A DNA stretch of 64,000 nucleotides, taken from positions 58,583,277 to 58,647,276 of the forward strand of contig NC_045443.1 in the NCBI RefSeq assembly GCF_002776525.5, given 5' to 3'. The stretch is from Piliocolobus tephrosceles (Eukaryota > Chordata > Mammalia > Primates > Cercopithecidae). A program made the position numbers and the translations under genes. The notes beneath the pieces were generated by a model. The model did no database searches. It was not told the DNA's origin and saw only the letters and a program-made list of their open reading frames with translations. Numbering within the stretch: position 1 is the first letter of the stretch; every line of letters starts with the position of its first letter. Positions 32,780-44,689 of this stretch are shown in pieces.

Positions 32780-33974
32780 TTAAGTACTGCAGGAAATAAA
32801 CTCTTGACCAATAGCCTCTTCTTTTACAAGTGTAACTCTAACATCAAGTGCCAGATACAGGGGTAGCATTAGGTCTAGACTGCAGGTTGTAGAGTGTGCA
32901 AGAAAGTTTCTGAGATGACCTTGTGATCAAAAAGCAATCAGATAGTTGAAAACAAATTTCAAGTTGACGCTGGGCTGAGAAGACGAAATCAGGCTTAAGA
33001 TGCTAAAATAAGATAGTAAAGAGGTAGCCCATAATATCAGCACGTAGGTTTGAAAAGGAAGATGAGACACCAAAGGTACAGAGATTCCCCGACTGCTACG
33101 ATGTGGACAAGCTTCATATCTGCAGCTTTATTTGTGTGCGGAGGTAGCCTACTATTATCACCAAATTTTACTCAGCAAATTTAGATAGATTTGAAACCAA
33201 AACACAGCAGTGAAAGGATAAAAACTAAACAAAATGGAAAAAATAAATCTAATTATTTTGTCTACATATTGCCATGTATGTTTGGAACTAATTTTTTTTT
33301 CACCAGGCAGACTATTTTAGCCCCTTTATTCTTTATTCTTCATTATTTAGAATCAGTGTAGATCTTTGAACATTGCAAACAAAGTCTCACTCTAATGAGT
33401 TAGAGAAATGAGTTGCTTATATTATGTCAGAATAATTTTAAAATTAAGTAGACAATTGACTGCAAATTAGGAATTATTTTTCATATATTTACATAGAAAA
33501 GCTTGCATTTTCAAAATATACATATATATATTTGGGAATAGTTTATCAAAATACCAAGAATGTACTTTTGGAAATGGAACAATGTCCTCGTAGAAGGGAA
33601 AACAAAAATATTAATTTAAGAATATTGTATTGTGTTTTAAGGCAAGCAAAACACAAATATACAAAGTAATCACAGAATATAAACAAGATTTACATTAAAT
33701 ATTAGAAAAGTAAAAACAGGAATATATAATAATGAACAGTATGAAAATAAGAAAACTAGATGTGAAAATAAGATTTCAACCAAAATAAAATAAACAAATT
33801 TATTACTTTAAATGTATCTAGCTCCCCCTAGTTTTCAAAAGCATTTTAAAATGTAGTCATGTCTTTAAATAGTGCCTTTACATGAAGAAATTACAGATTT
33901 CTTCTAGTAAATGATTAAATGAAGCTTTTGGTAAACTACTGTAATTACCACCACATTCTATTCAATCCCCATAT
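32780..33974. other. Unassigned AT-rich sequence
   Basis: No named repeat or gene is seen. A small patch at about 33087-33145 has three CpGs ('ccccgactgctacgatg', 'tgtgcggagg') in otherwise CpG-poor DNA. Confidence 0.3.
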
Positions 33975-34850
33975 TAGTCAGGGTCCACACAGGAGACAGA
34001 AGCCATAGAGTAATATAAACACAGAGGCATTGATATGAATAAATATAAACTATTGATAGGACATTAGCTACTCCAGGAGATGAAAGAAAATTCTAAAGAA
34101 TATGCTAGAGCTGAAGAAAAGTACTAAGGGAAAAAACATCACAAACTTGGAAAGGGGCCCCTTCCCAAGGTTGCGGTGTAGACGTTGTTGGAGAAGGTGA
34201 GGTTGAAGCACACTGGAGGTAAGGAGTAATCACTGCACTGTGCTGCGCCAGAGCTAGTCCACTGTCAGTGAGCTGAGACTGGTGGGTGGAGAACTATATG
34301 ATCGTGTCAGTAAAATTCACTGAGAAGCTGCCCATGGCAGAGTGCTATTGTTGAACTCACTAGAAAGTTGATTGGACTCCAAGAGAACTCACTGGAAGCT
34401 GCTGGGGGTGGGGTGGGAGGGGAATGGAATGAGAAGATGCTGCTGAACCCATCAGAATGCTGTGTGGGGCACCCATGAAATGCTTGCCTGGAAGTCACCT
34501 TGGGTTGGGGGGTGGGGTGCTAAGGAACTCGCAGAAAAGATGCCTAAGTGGGATGCTAGTGAGAAAATCAGATACCGCCCCAAGGTACTTGCAGTGAAAC
34601 TGCCTCAGAGATGCTGTTTCCACTGGGTCCTTTGCATACCCAGCTGCACCACAGGAGCCAGTAGGACGAAGAGCACAGCACAAAGGGAAGAGGATTCCCT
34701 CCCTCCTGCAGCATCCTTCCTGCATCTTCTACTGCAAAACCTAACACTGAAGTAACAGGCAAGGAAGAAATATCACAAGCAGGGCAACAAAAAGTAAATT
34801 TAGAGCTGAAAGGCAAAAAAGTTGATAACTGGCACATTCCCAATTTTAAA
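33975..34850 (+). other. Unclassified G-rich block with degenerate internal iterations
   Basis: The block starts 'attagtcagggtccacacaggag', which resembles the edge of known LTR or L1 3' UTR repeats. Bases 34315-34580 hold degenerate iterations of a motif built on 'gaactcac...agaagctgc', at about 34315, 34353, 34384, 34446 and 34525. It has G-runs and one G-quadruplex motif. Frames on both strands overlap each other (for example 34462-34755 plus, 34495-34725 minus) and none shows a domain. I cannot name the family. Confidence 0.4.
34404..34422 (+). other. G-quadruplex-forming motif
   Basis: Four G-runs (5, 4, 3 and 4 G) are separated by single bases T, T and A. This meets the G3+N1-7 rule with the shortest possible loops, which usually gives very stable quadruplexes. 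A second G-rich stretch, with runs of 3, 6 and 4, lies at 34502-34517. Confidence 0.85.
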
Positions 34851-36632
34851 TACTGTTCACATCAAACTATTAATAGTTTGGAGTTCTCTTTTTGAAGAAC
34901 TGATTATTCTGTTATTGTGAATTGGTCAAGATCATGACTAATTTTGATGTTTGTTACAAAATGAACAATATCTAATAACTTATTTCTCTTTCAAGGTCAG
35001 TTTCTAGTAAATTAAAATGCAAGAACATCAGTAGCCTTCCAAAAACAACAGTGGCTATGATCTGTTCATGGTTAATATTTCTTGGATACTTTAAAGCTAA
35101 AACTTAGTATATATTGAGTACTTCCATTAGAAATATCAATACATTATTAAGGAGTAAATTTAATAACACTAATAAGTTATTTTTCAACTACCAAAGTTAC
35201 TTCTATAAAACTGGTTTGTAACAAACTAATTCACTTTCATTGTAATAAAATGTATGTGCAGTTAAACATAAAACTCTTTTTTTAAAAAAGCATCTTTTTA
35301 CCCATCCAGTATATTTGGAGAAGTGTCCTTAAAGTAGTAGAAGAGTTTCATGCTCTTAAAAAAAAAAAAAAAAAAAAAAAAACAACTGAATCAAATAATG
35401 TTTAAAGAAAAACATCTGCTTTTTTTCCGAATATTTTTGTTATACATTTTTGATGCAAATGCTGTTTATTTGAAGTATTGAATGCCTGAAGAGAGAAATG
35501 CTTTCTAGAAGCCTCTGACACTACTTAAGTCTAAATAGCTAGCTATGCAGAAATATAGACCTTTACCACAACTCTGCCAGAACCAGAGGACTGAAAGCAC
35601 ACAACCTGCAGGTCACAATAAAGGGACAACCTTCCTAGTAATCATTCCATTAAACTCAATTTAACACCTCCTTATTACTCATCAAGCACGTCGGAACAAA
35701 TGAAACTGCTGACACCATTTGTTTTACAATTGGCCCATTTGATAAAAGAGAATTATTTCCTTGCTCAGTATTTGAGGGGATAATGGAATCTATAACGGCC
35801 CAAAGTACTGTACTCTATCTTATTTATAGAGAAGGTCTAACATAAACATGTACATAAAGTATTGTAAAACATATAGATTGTGCTCACTATTCTTTCATGT
35901 TGCTTGGCTCTATGTGGTATGTGAACAAACTGGAAAAATAATGAGTGTTTGAATATACTGCAGATAGAACCTTGGATATTTACAGAATATTCTTTCACAA
36001 AATGCAAAGTACATTCAAAGAAGCTTTCTCATACGTACTATAATTTGGGTAACCATGGAATTCAGGTTCCCACTAATGATACAAACTCTAAGAGACCAAA
36101 CAATCAGGGGAAAGGAGAAAGGACACATCCCCTATACTTAGAGACCCCGTGAAGCAACATGCTTCTATATGACACCAGCCATCAGGAAGAAACTGCCCCA
36201 GTTGTCTGTGACCTGGCTCAATGCAATTCCTATACTGTGCACAATGTGAAGCTATACCCATTAAACATGAGGTCAGGCCATTTACATATTTTTTTCAGTG
36301 GGTGTGCCAAACTTCTGTAAGCTGCACATACAATGAGGGAATGGCATAACAACTTATGAATCTGTCCAGCTGTCTTAGGGGACCACTGATGCATGTGTGC
36401 TTGTCTCAGAGAAATATTTGCTAGCATACTCACTGAGAACTATTTTCTATCAAACACACTATATAAAAATCTCTGATAGTACTTCTACTAGGAAGTTTGT
36501 TTGGTAAAGGATATAAATGTAGAACCAGTGTAGGTGAACATGGGTTGGAATTCTGGCCCTCCTGAGATATTTCTTCTCCATTTACAAAGCCCAAAGTACT
36601 CCTTTGCTATTACAGATACTGTCTTCTAGATG

Positions 36633-36667
<35 letters not shown>

Positions 36668-37477
36668 CAAATTCTAGTGAATGCTCAAATCCCAACCAAT
36701 CACAATTAATTAACTGAATTTCTGTGAAGCAGTGTGACCTAAATGATATGGGAATTATGACATCCCAAGGCAGAGCTAAACGATGGAAAGACTCTCTCCA
36801 AACTCAGTGAAAACTGTCATTTCACTTACCTGATCATATTTACAATGTGGAAACTCTGGAAGTCATTGTCAAGACCAATCACCTCAAACTTTCTGAAAAC
36901 TCTGACATTCTCACACTGATTATATGACCATCTGAATAAAGTGGAAATGCAAGCCACTCTTGGCTACTCAGGGCTTAGTTTATGAATTAATTAGGTCCTG
37001 CCTAGAAGCCTCATTCATCTCTCTTCAGTTGTTACATTATATTTTAAAAATTCTTCCTGGATAAAAAATTTGATTGAGATTTGAACTTTTTCAAAAATTT
37101 GTGTATCAATTTTATTATTATATCTCCATATCAGCCTCAGTTATACAAACAAGACATATTGCATTAAAAAGGTGGCTACAATTAAAGACAGATAAATCTA
37201 ACAAAATGATCCTAATGTTGATGAAGTCCATTTCTATTTTTTTCTCCCCAGCATGTACTCTTCTCATCCACATGCTGCTCTCCTCTTCCCATGCTCCTTT
37301 CCTAGGTTTCATTAATAGTAACAAGTGATTATGTCACATATCATATAATCCAGAAAAAGCTGCCCTCATAAGAGCACTGGAATGCCTTTCCAAATCGACA
37401 GCCAGTTCAGAGGTACATTCTGAAATCATGAATACTCTTCTTCAGTATATGGACTATACATTAAATCAGAGACCCAT
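34851..37477. other. Unassigned sequence with two A-runs
   Basis: About 2.6 kb without a recognised repeat. A-runs lie at about 35360-35382 and 36636-36665, neither preceded by a SINE. Frames at 35949-36152, 37074-37328 and 37118-37324 overlap on opposite strands or lack domains. Part of it (35660-35800) reads like single-copy DNA. Confidence 0.3.
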
Positions 37478-37873
37478 TGATATAGTTTGGATTTGTGTCC
37501 TGCACAAATCTCATGTTGAATTGTAATCACCAGTGTTGGAAGTGGGGCCTGGTAGGAGATGATTGGATCGTGGCGGTGGATTTCCCCCTTTGGTGATGTT
37601 ATCATCATAGTGTTCTCATAAGATATGGTTGTTTAAAAGTGTGTAGCACCTTCCCCCACTTCTTGCTCCAGCTGTGTAAGATGGGCCTGCATCCCCTTTG
37701 CCTTCTCCCATGATGTTAAATTGCCTGAGACTTCCCTAGAAACTGAGCAGATGCCAGCATTATGCCCCCAGTACAGCCTGAAGAACTGTGAGCCAATTAA
37801 ACTTCTCTATTTTTTTTTAATAAACTAATCAGTCTCAGGAATTTCTTTATAGCAATGGGAGAGGAGACTACAC
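37478..37873 (+). mobile_element. MST-type MaLR LTR, sense
   Basis: It begins 'tgatatagtttggatttgtgtcc'. In order it has 'aatctcatgttgaattgtaa', 'ggaagtggggcctggtagg', 'catagtgttctcataagat' and 'gccttctcccatgatg', then 'agtacagcctgaagaactgtgagccaattaaac' (split by small changes) with the poly(A) region, and 'tctcaggaatttctttatagc'. It abuts ERVL-like internal sequence, though MaLR and ERVL internal regions differ. Confidence 0.87.
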
Positions 37874-37879
37874 CTATTT

Positions 37880-40800
37880 TCAACATTATTCCCTCAATAA
37901 GAAGAAACCATGGGTCCAGGAACAAAGGTATAGAATTAGGATTGGTTCTTATCCTGAATGATCCATTAAAGGACTCCAGGCTTACCATTCCTACAGCTCT
38001 GGGCTATGTAAGATTGGAAAGCCTGGTTTCCAAAGTGGGTACAATCTTACCAAAGGACACAGAAAGGGTCTCATTAAGTCATAGTGGCTACAAAGACACT
38101 TTGTACTCCTTGCATACAGAAATCAGCATGAAGGAAGAGGAATTAGCTTCTTTAGGAGGGGCAGTCTACCCTAATTACTAAGAGTACATAGTACTGTTTT
38201 TATACAGTGGAGGCAGGAAGAAATATGAGAATACAAGTGATCCACTTGGGTGCTTCTCAATATTTTCTTGTTCCATTGTAAATGTTAACGCAGCAACTCT
38301 GACCTGAAAACAGTATGAAGCCCCTGTTAGGAAGTCTCTGAAACTCCCTTCACCCATTAAGATAGTAATTCAGAAGCAATAGTATCTCCCAAAGGAACAC
38401 TGGGGATTAATGTCACCATCAAAGCTGTAAAAGATTCAGGGGTGGTGATGCCCATCATAGCTTCAATCATAGACTCTCAGGGTCCCAAAAAAATGAAATA
38501 CATAATGGCTGATGATATTGAGCTCCGTGAGTTTTTCTCAATAGTAGCCCCAGTCACAGCTACCATGACAAATGAGAAATCTTCACTGGAACAGAACAAT
38601 GAGGCATTTTGTAACAGGTATGCAACAATTGATCTGGTAAATATACTCTTCTAAATCTTTATGAATAGGAGAATCAAATACAGTTCTTTGTAACTGCATA
38701 GGAAAGCATATTTACTGTCTTGTCCCATGATCACATTCATTCTCTTGCTCTGTCACAATATATTCCTTAATTGTCTTGATATTACCCTGAATATCATGCT
38801 GTTTGCAAATGGATGACATGTTAACAGGGACATGGTGAGTGGATATGGAATCACTCTAGGCATGTTAATAAAACATATGTATGTCAATAAGTAAGAGATA
38901 AATCTCAAATATATGCAAGGGTATGTGTGTATGCACACACATATATTATTTATATCTATAGAATACCTATACACCATATATCCATAAATAGGTATTACCA
39001 TATTGGTGATATATTCAGAGCTTCAATAATGTGAAGCATATAAAGATATTTTCTCCAAGGAAAAAGGCAAAAGATGGCAGTTTATACAAACTGCCTTTAA
39101 GATAAAAGCACTTGGTAGTCTCCTTGAATTTTGGAGTCACCACACACCACACTTTGGTGACCTAGAGGCCTGCCAATTTTGAATGGGGCCTAGAGAATAC
39201 GAGGGCTTTTCAGCAGGTTCGGTCTGTGCTGCCTGCTGCCCTGCTATTTGGGCAATATGGCCCACAGATTTGATAGTCGAATGGGAGTCACAGTAGATGA
39301 GGATGCTGTGGAGTTTCTGACAAGAATGAATAGAAAAATTTCATGACATACTCCTAGGATTTTGGAGAAAGGTCATTCCTTTTCTCCCAGATAATCACCC
39401 ACTATTTAAAAAACAGTTTAAACAGTTTCTGTTATGGTATTAATCTCTAAAAAAAAAAAATAGTAACTAGACAACAAGCGATTATGTGATCAGCAAAAAA
39501 CAACAGGAGCTGGATATTATCATATCATATCACACCAAGTCACCACAACAGGTAGACCAGGCAACAATTCACTGTACAGTAGATATAATACCCTTAGAAT
39601 TGAGCCCAAGAACTATGGAAATTACAAATCAATCACATGAACAAGTAATCCATATTTCCACTCTACCCATGCCTGATACCTTGACACTTTTTTTAAACTC
39701 AGTCATTTGGTCTTATGGAGGATTTCCTATATCCATCTAATAGAGGATAAAAAATAATTAGTTAATTAATTTTCAAAAACCAACCTTAGCCTCATTCCCA
39801 GATGGATCAACACAATATGTAATCATTGCTATAAATGTAGTTCTGCCATACTAGAACCCCATCAGAAGTGGACCTAAAAGACAATGGTGAAGAGAAGTCC
39901 CTGTAGTGGGCAGAGCTGTGAGAAGCACAGTTGATTACTGAATTTGTTTCAAAGAAGTGGCCTGGATAGTAGCAAAAGCATTGACTGGTAACTAAAAGAC
40001 CTAAAAGAGCAAAATTGGAAGATCTAAAATAAAGAAATCTGGGGAAGAGGCACGTAGTAAGATATAAGAGCAAGGCCCAAAGTGTAAGGATCTTTGTATG
40101 TCAAGTCAATACCCCCAGAGCAAGCAACACAGAGGAGGCACTGCAAAACCCTGTAGGCAGAATGATTCAGCCATCCTCTTTCTTCAGTCACTCTAATGCT
40201 GGTGCAATGGGCCCATGAATGGCATTGGTGGCAGAGAAGGAGGCTTGCATGAGATCAGCAGCACTGGTTCCTTCTCATCAAGCTGATCTAACTGATGTCA
40301 CTAATTAAAGCCCAAATTTCCTGCTGCAAAGGTTAACAACGAACCATCAACTTGCTATTATTTCTCAAGGAGACTACTCAACCTCTTGAGAGTCAAATCT
40401 ACTACATGAACTCCTTCAACCCTGGAGGAGACACTGATATATATTTATCAAAACAGACACCTACTATGGATATGTATTTACTTTCCCTACCCATGGTTTT
40501 TCTCCCAGCAGCAACAGAACTCAGAGAATGCCTGATATATTGGTGCAGTATTCCACAAAACATTTCCTTGGGGTTATCCCACTAAGCAAATACTTAAACC
40601 AGACAATGTGTCAGTCATTGGAGAGGAAAGTCTAAAATGACTAATGGAGAAGAAAGATGAATTATATTATTCACCACTTATGAATCAACTACAGCAATGG
40701 GATCTATTCTTCCAGTAAACTTCTTGTAAGTCCTCACAGAGTGTATGGTTGGCTACCAAGATAAAGAGGGCTTCATGATATTCCGGATTTAGTAAAGAAC

Positions 40801-41260
40801 ACAAGCACACTTCAGGTCCTATCAGGTTCACTTCTTACTGAAAAACTGTGATTTGACCAGTTTTGTGTAGGTTTCAATGCTTGGCCTCAGGGTTGTACTC
40901 CAGACATATTCCAGGTCTTCTCTGATGTCCTAACATGGAATACTCAGGGTCATCTCGCCAGCACTCATACAGTCTATAAGCGTAAAAAGGGTCAGTGCCT
41001 GCAGAGCCTCTCTTGACTATAGAATTTGGGACAGATGAATGATTCTTCTTCTTTTTATTCTCACAGCAGACAGTTCTAAGACATACTTTCTAGGGCTCTT
41101 CAGAAGGCGCAATGAGATTGAGCACCAGTTACACATCATGGTACACAACTCAATAAAGCATCCTTTTTGTCTCTCCTTTTCTATTCAGTCCCCCTGTGCC
41201 TCACACACACTCCCTGGTATTACTTTGCAAATAGACTACAGGCAAGTAAGTTATTATCTC
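37880..41260 (+). pseudogene. Decayed ERVL-type provirus internal region (pol-related)
   Basis: This is about 3.4 kb of old endogenous retrovirus internal sequence with no intact gene. Recognisable phrases in order include 'agtatgaagcccctgttagg', 'aattcagaagcaatagtatc', 'ggattaatgtcaccatcaaag', 'caggggtggtgatgcccatc', 'gaatggggcctagagaatac' and 'atagtagatgaggatgctgtgg' (approximate). These fit the protease-to-reverse-transcriptase part of ERVL pol. Stops and indels break every frame; the longest remaining pieces (37855-38181, 38442-38654, 39486-39740, 40352-40585, 41039-41275) are under 110 codons. No ERVL LTR is recognised at either end. The name rests on memory of ERVL-int text. Confidence 0.72.
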
Positions 41261-42048
41261 AGGCTTTGGTATTAGGGAATTCAATCTAACACATAGATGT
41301 GTTATCTCTGTGTAGAGTAAACCTTCTTTCACTTGTTGCTCTTAAAAAGATCTCTTAGATTTATACTTTGCTGCTAATTAATTTTAATGTTATTTTAGCA
41401 CTTATGCCTTTTTGCTGATTATAAAGAATCACATAAAACCCTTTTACATAAATTTATAAAATTCAGGCACACATAAAAAAGAAAATAGAGTGTATGTATA
41501 ACATCATTACCAAGATAACTCCAGTTAACCTTTCTTTTAGGCTTTTTCTATGTATTCTAAGTATAATACATACACATATACAAACATAAACACATTTTAT
41601 CAAAAAGAAAATGAACTGTGCTATAGTTACTCTTTTGAAACATAATTTCTTTAAAAAACCAAAAAAGTCATGAAATATATATTGAGAAACTATAAATCTA
41701 CTTTTTGCTTTAATAATGCAGTATATTTGATTAGGCTATACTATAATTATTTAATTAGTTGTCTACTGATAATTAAGCTATTTCCAATTTCACCTGTAAA
41801 TACTGCTCTAATGGATTTCCTAGATAATGCATTTGTGTGATCCGTCTAATCATCTTCTTAGAGTATAGTAACGAAATGAAATTTCAGGGCAAAGCAAATA
41901 TAATTTGTAAAGTCTTAAATACATGTAGAAACATTTACATCAGGAAATATACCATTTTGCATTGCCATTAACATTTCTTCATTCCTTCATCAACATTACA
42001 TAACAAAAATGAAAGAATTTCTTTCAGCAATATCCCTCTTAGGGAAAA
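41261..42048. other. Unassigned AT-rich sequence
   Basis: AT-rich text with phrases such as 'gctatttccaatttcacctg' and 'atggatttcctagataatgc' that recall old LINE or DNA-element 3' text. No firm assignment is possible. Confidence 0.3.
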
Positions 42049-42130
42049 TCTCTCTCTCTCTCTCCCTCTCCCTCTCTTCTCCCCATCTATCTCTCTCTTG
42101 TTCTCTCTTTGTCTGTCTCTCTCTCTTTCC
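42049..42130 (+). repeat. CT-rich simple repeat
   Basis: (CT)n with CCCTCT and GTCTGTCT interruptions covers about 80 bases of nearly pure pyrimidine. It is followed about 170 bases later by a purine-rich stretch. Confidence 0.92.
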
Positions 42131-42299
42131 ATTTATTTAGTACTAAGCCACTCAGGATTATTTTTGGTAATAGAAGAGGGCCACTAAACTGCTTTCTTAA
42201 GTATTCTTTCAAATGGAGGGTCCCTTTAAATGTCTTTAATGACCTTGATTAATGTGACTGGTGACATTTGAAAATAACAGAAAAAAACTGTGTTCATTA

Positions 42300-42545
42300 C
42301 GTAAGAAGAAATGAGAAATTAGAAACTCCTCCAAAAGAGAAGGAGAGCTGAATAGTAGAAGAGAAAAGTAGGAAGAAGGGGCAAAAATCAAAGGAGAAAG
42401 AATACATACCTCAGCAAAAACAAAAAGGGTAAAAAGGAGAAAGAGAGAAGGGGAGAGGAGAAGGAAAGGAGAGTGAGAGAGACAAAGGGATCATGCTCAG
42501 ATTAAGGCAAGAATGGCAAATATAAGGAAAGAGAAAGGAATTAAA
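42300..42545 (+). repeat. GA-rich purine stretch
   Basis: The stretch is dominated by A and G (for example 'gagaaagagagaaggggagagg' near 42437-42460, broken by small changes). The minus-strand F/S/L-rich frame at 42411-42614 is an artefact of this composition. Confidence 0.8.
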
Positions 42546-42659
42546 AAGCAAAACTAGGGTTGGACATTTGAAAAAGCAAATAAACAGGAGCTTTACAATG
42601 GTCTGTGTTAACATGTGAAGTGCAGACGTCTGAAAAATCTTCAGTAATGTCTACCTTTT

Positions 42660-43235
42660 CAATTAGTAGGGGAGGAAAGATAATTTTCTCTCTACCCTCT
42701 GAGTTCTTAGCTGGGAAGGACCCCTGTAACAAGGACAGATTAACAGGAGAAAAATAAACAGAAGCTTATTAACATGTTCATTTCATATAACATGAGAGAT
42801 TCCCAGGGAATGAATAATTTTCAAAGAGGTGGCTTTGAATTCAGGCTTATGTGGCATATTCAACAACAACAACAAAAAAAAAAAAAACAGTAAATTTTTA
42901 GAGAACTGACAGGGCAAAGAAGAAGAATTTTGAGTCTGTGGGGCACCCAATTGTGAGAAGGCAAATAAATGGTAGATAACATAAACTTAGTGCAGTTTTT
43001 ATGTAGATTTTTCTGGTGTGGTCTTCAGGCTGACAATGGCCTATGATCAACTTTTGCCTTTCCTGATAGAGAGGGGAGAAGGGACACTTTGCCTCTGTTG
43101 AGTTTATATCCTGCTTTCAAGCAAACAGAAGGAGTGCAGAGAGCACTTCTTATATCTGCTCTTTCTCAATTGCCTTTAGCTTAAAATAATTCTTAAGCTA
43201 AAGAGGCATTCTGGTCTCCTACATACTATTTCCAT
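42660..43235 (-). mobile_element. ERV1-like LTR, probably antisense
   Basis: Landmarks are 'ggggaggaaagataattttctc', 'aacaaggacagattaacaggag', 'gcttattaacatgttcat', 'gattcccagggaatgaataa', 'aggctgacaatggcctatg', 'aaggagtgcagagagcac' and 'taaagaggcattctgg'. I know this text from an ERV1-class LTR often seen in this orientation, but cannot fix the family name. An A-run (42875-42889) interrupts it. Confidence 0.52.
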
Positions 43236-43389
43236 TGTTCAAATGAAGAGGAGGGAATCTGGGGTAAAATCAAATCTGGAGTCTTTTATCTGTTTGGCAG
43301 TAATTCCCAGTGTTTTGTCAAAGATTCTGTCATATTGAAATGGTAAATATGAGTAGCTCTGGACCAGTGAGAAAACACTCAACATAGGC

Positions 43390-43625
43390 TCAGAAGACTA
43401 AATTCAAATTCTGTTATCACTTTTTGAGTGTAGTAAGTCATTTAAAAGTTCTCTGAGCCAAAATTTCTTTACTGATAAATTTTAAAAACTAATACTATTA
43501 AACATTTTGAGTTATTGGGATGGCTAAGTAAATAATGCTTGAAGGAAAAAAAAAGACTTATACACTGTTATTCACATAGTAAACAATCAGTAAGTGCCTG
43601 CTGAATCTAAAAAGACCATTATTCA
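43390..43625 (+). mobile_element. MIR SINE, sense
   Basis: 'gactaaattcaaattctgttatcac', 'agtcatttaaaagttctctgagcc', 'aaaatttctttactgataaa' and 'cacatagtaaacaatcagtaa' follow sense MIR in order. It is degenerate. Confidence 0.68.
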
Positions 43626-43629
43626 TAGA

Positions 43630-44430
43630 AATGTGGGAATAACAACACCACTAATAAAATATATAAACAATGGAAATTAGGTAAGAAGGCAAAGGGATTA
43701 TGCAGCTGTATAAAATGGAAATTGTCCAAATTATTTGCCTCTAATTTGACTCAATCTCTTATTTACAAAAAGCGTATCTTAAATTTCTACATGAAATAAT
43801 ATATAACTTAAAGCATATTTGGAAGCTCCTATTAAATAAGTATAAAATTGCCTTTATTTAGTGATTTGCTTTTTGCCTTAGATGTTCTAAAAGTTCTTTC
43901 AAGAAATAATTGACTAAAAATGAGTAATGTGATAAATTATTATAATTGTTTAAATATATTTAAATTAAAAAAAAATTTAAACGTAATAGAAATTTCTGCT
44001 TTTTCCATTTCTACATAGTTATTTCATAATCAATCAGAGAGGCTTAGAGGGAGACAGTTGTTTAATTTTAATTATAATGGTGTATTTGATTGGCATAGAA
44101 ATATATTGAATTACTCACAAAATTGCTACTGTTAACTATCTAAATCTACTTCTTCAGAAGATATTGACTGAGAAATCTCTAATAATCTAATGTAAAAATA
44201 TGTATTTAGACTGTTTTTAAAATATGAATTATTGATCCAACTTACTGCTCCAAAGGAGCTACTAGTGTCCATCATTAAAACCATTTAATGACTTTTTAAA
44301 GTAATAATTATTCACCTAATTGACCATAACTGTTGCTTTGGTAGAGTTATGATATGTCATCTAATATTTAAAGACTTTTTTAAAACTAAGATTATTAATT
44401 CATTGTACTGCCTTGGAAAAGTAAGTCATC
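43630..44430. other. Unassigned AT-rich sequence
   Basis: This is very AT-rich, with runs such as 'aaattaaaaaaaaatttaaac' (43961-43982). No gene or named repeat is seen. Confidence 0.3.
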
Positions 44431-44435
44431 ACTAG

Positions 44436-44596
44436 TACGAATTGTTCAAATAACACTCCACCGGAGGGCAAAGATAACAGCTCCGCCTTGCTCTGTGGAG
44501 TAATGTTCAACATTGTAACACCAAGAGGTCGTGTTCGGAATGAATTTACCTGTCAGCATGGGTTGGAAGCTTACGTGTGAGATGTCCAGTACCGAC
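44436..44596. other. CpG-bearing, apparently single-copy segment
   Basis: Seven CpGs (44438, 44462, 44484, 44530, 44536, 44574, 44593) occur in about 160 bases, in a region otherwise nearly free of CpG. The text matches no repeat I know. It includes a GATA word ('agataac') and 'ttacgtgtg'. It is far too short for a CpG island. It may be a conserved non-coding element, but I cannot test conservation here. Confidence 0.35.
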
Positions 44597-44689
44597 AAGT
44601 AATTAAACCCACTTTCCTAACTTCCCTTTTCCCCCCTTTTGTTTCTATCCCCACTCTTCCCTCTTTTTATCCTCCATTTCCTTGCTTTA

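Noticed and set aside
32348..32866. Longest open frame in the window (172 codons, plus)
   Set aside because: It reads through an antisense Alu. Antisense Alu gives long frames often, and there is no start context, homologue or exon structure.
34462..34843. Overlapping frames on both strands that look like a small gene
   Set aside because: They arise from the G-rich, stop-poor composition of the unclassified repeat block; no domain, splice pattern or start context.
37855..41275. Chain of 60-110-codon frames suggesting an exon series
   Set aside because: They lie in order along a decayed ERVL-type internal region and are retroviral remnants broken by stops and indels.
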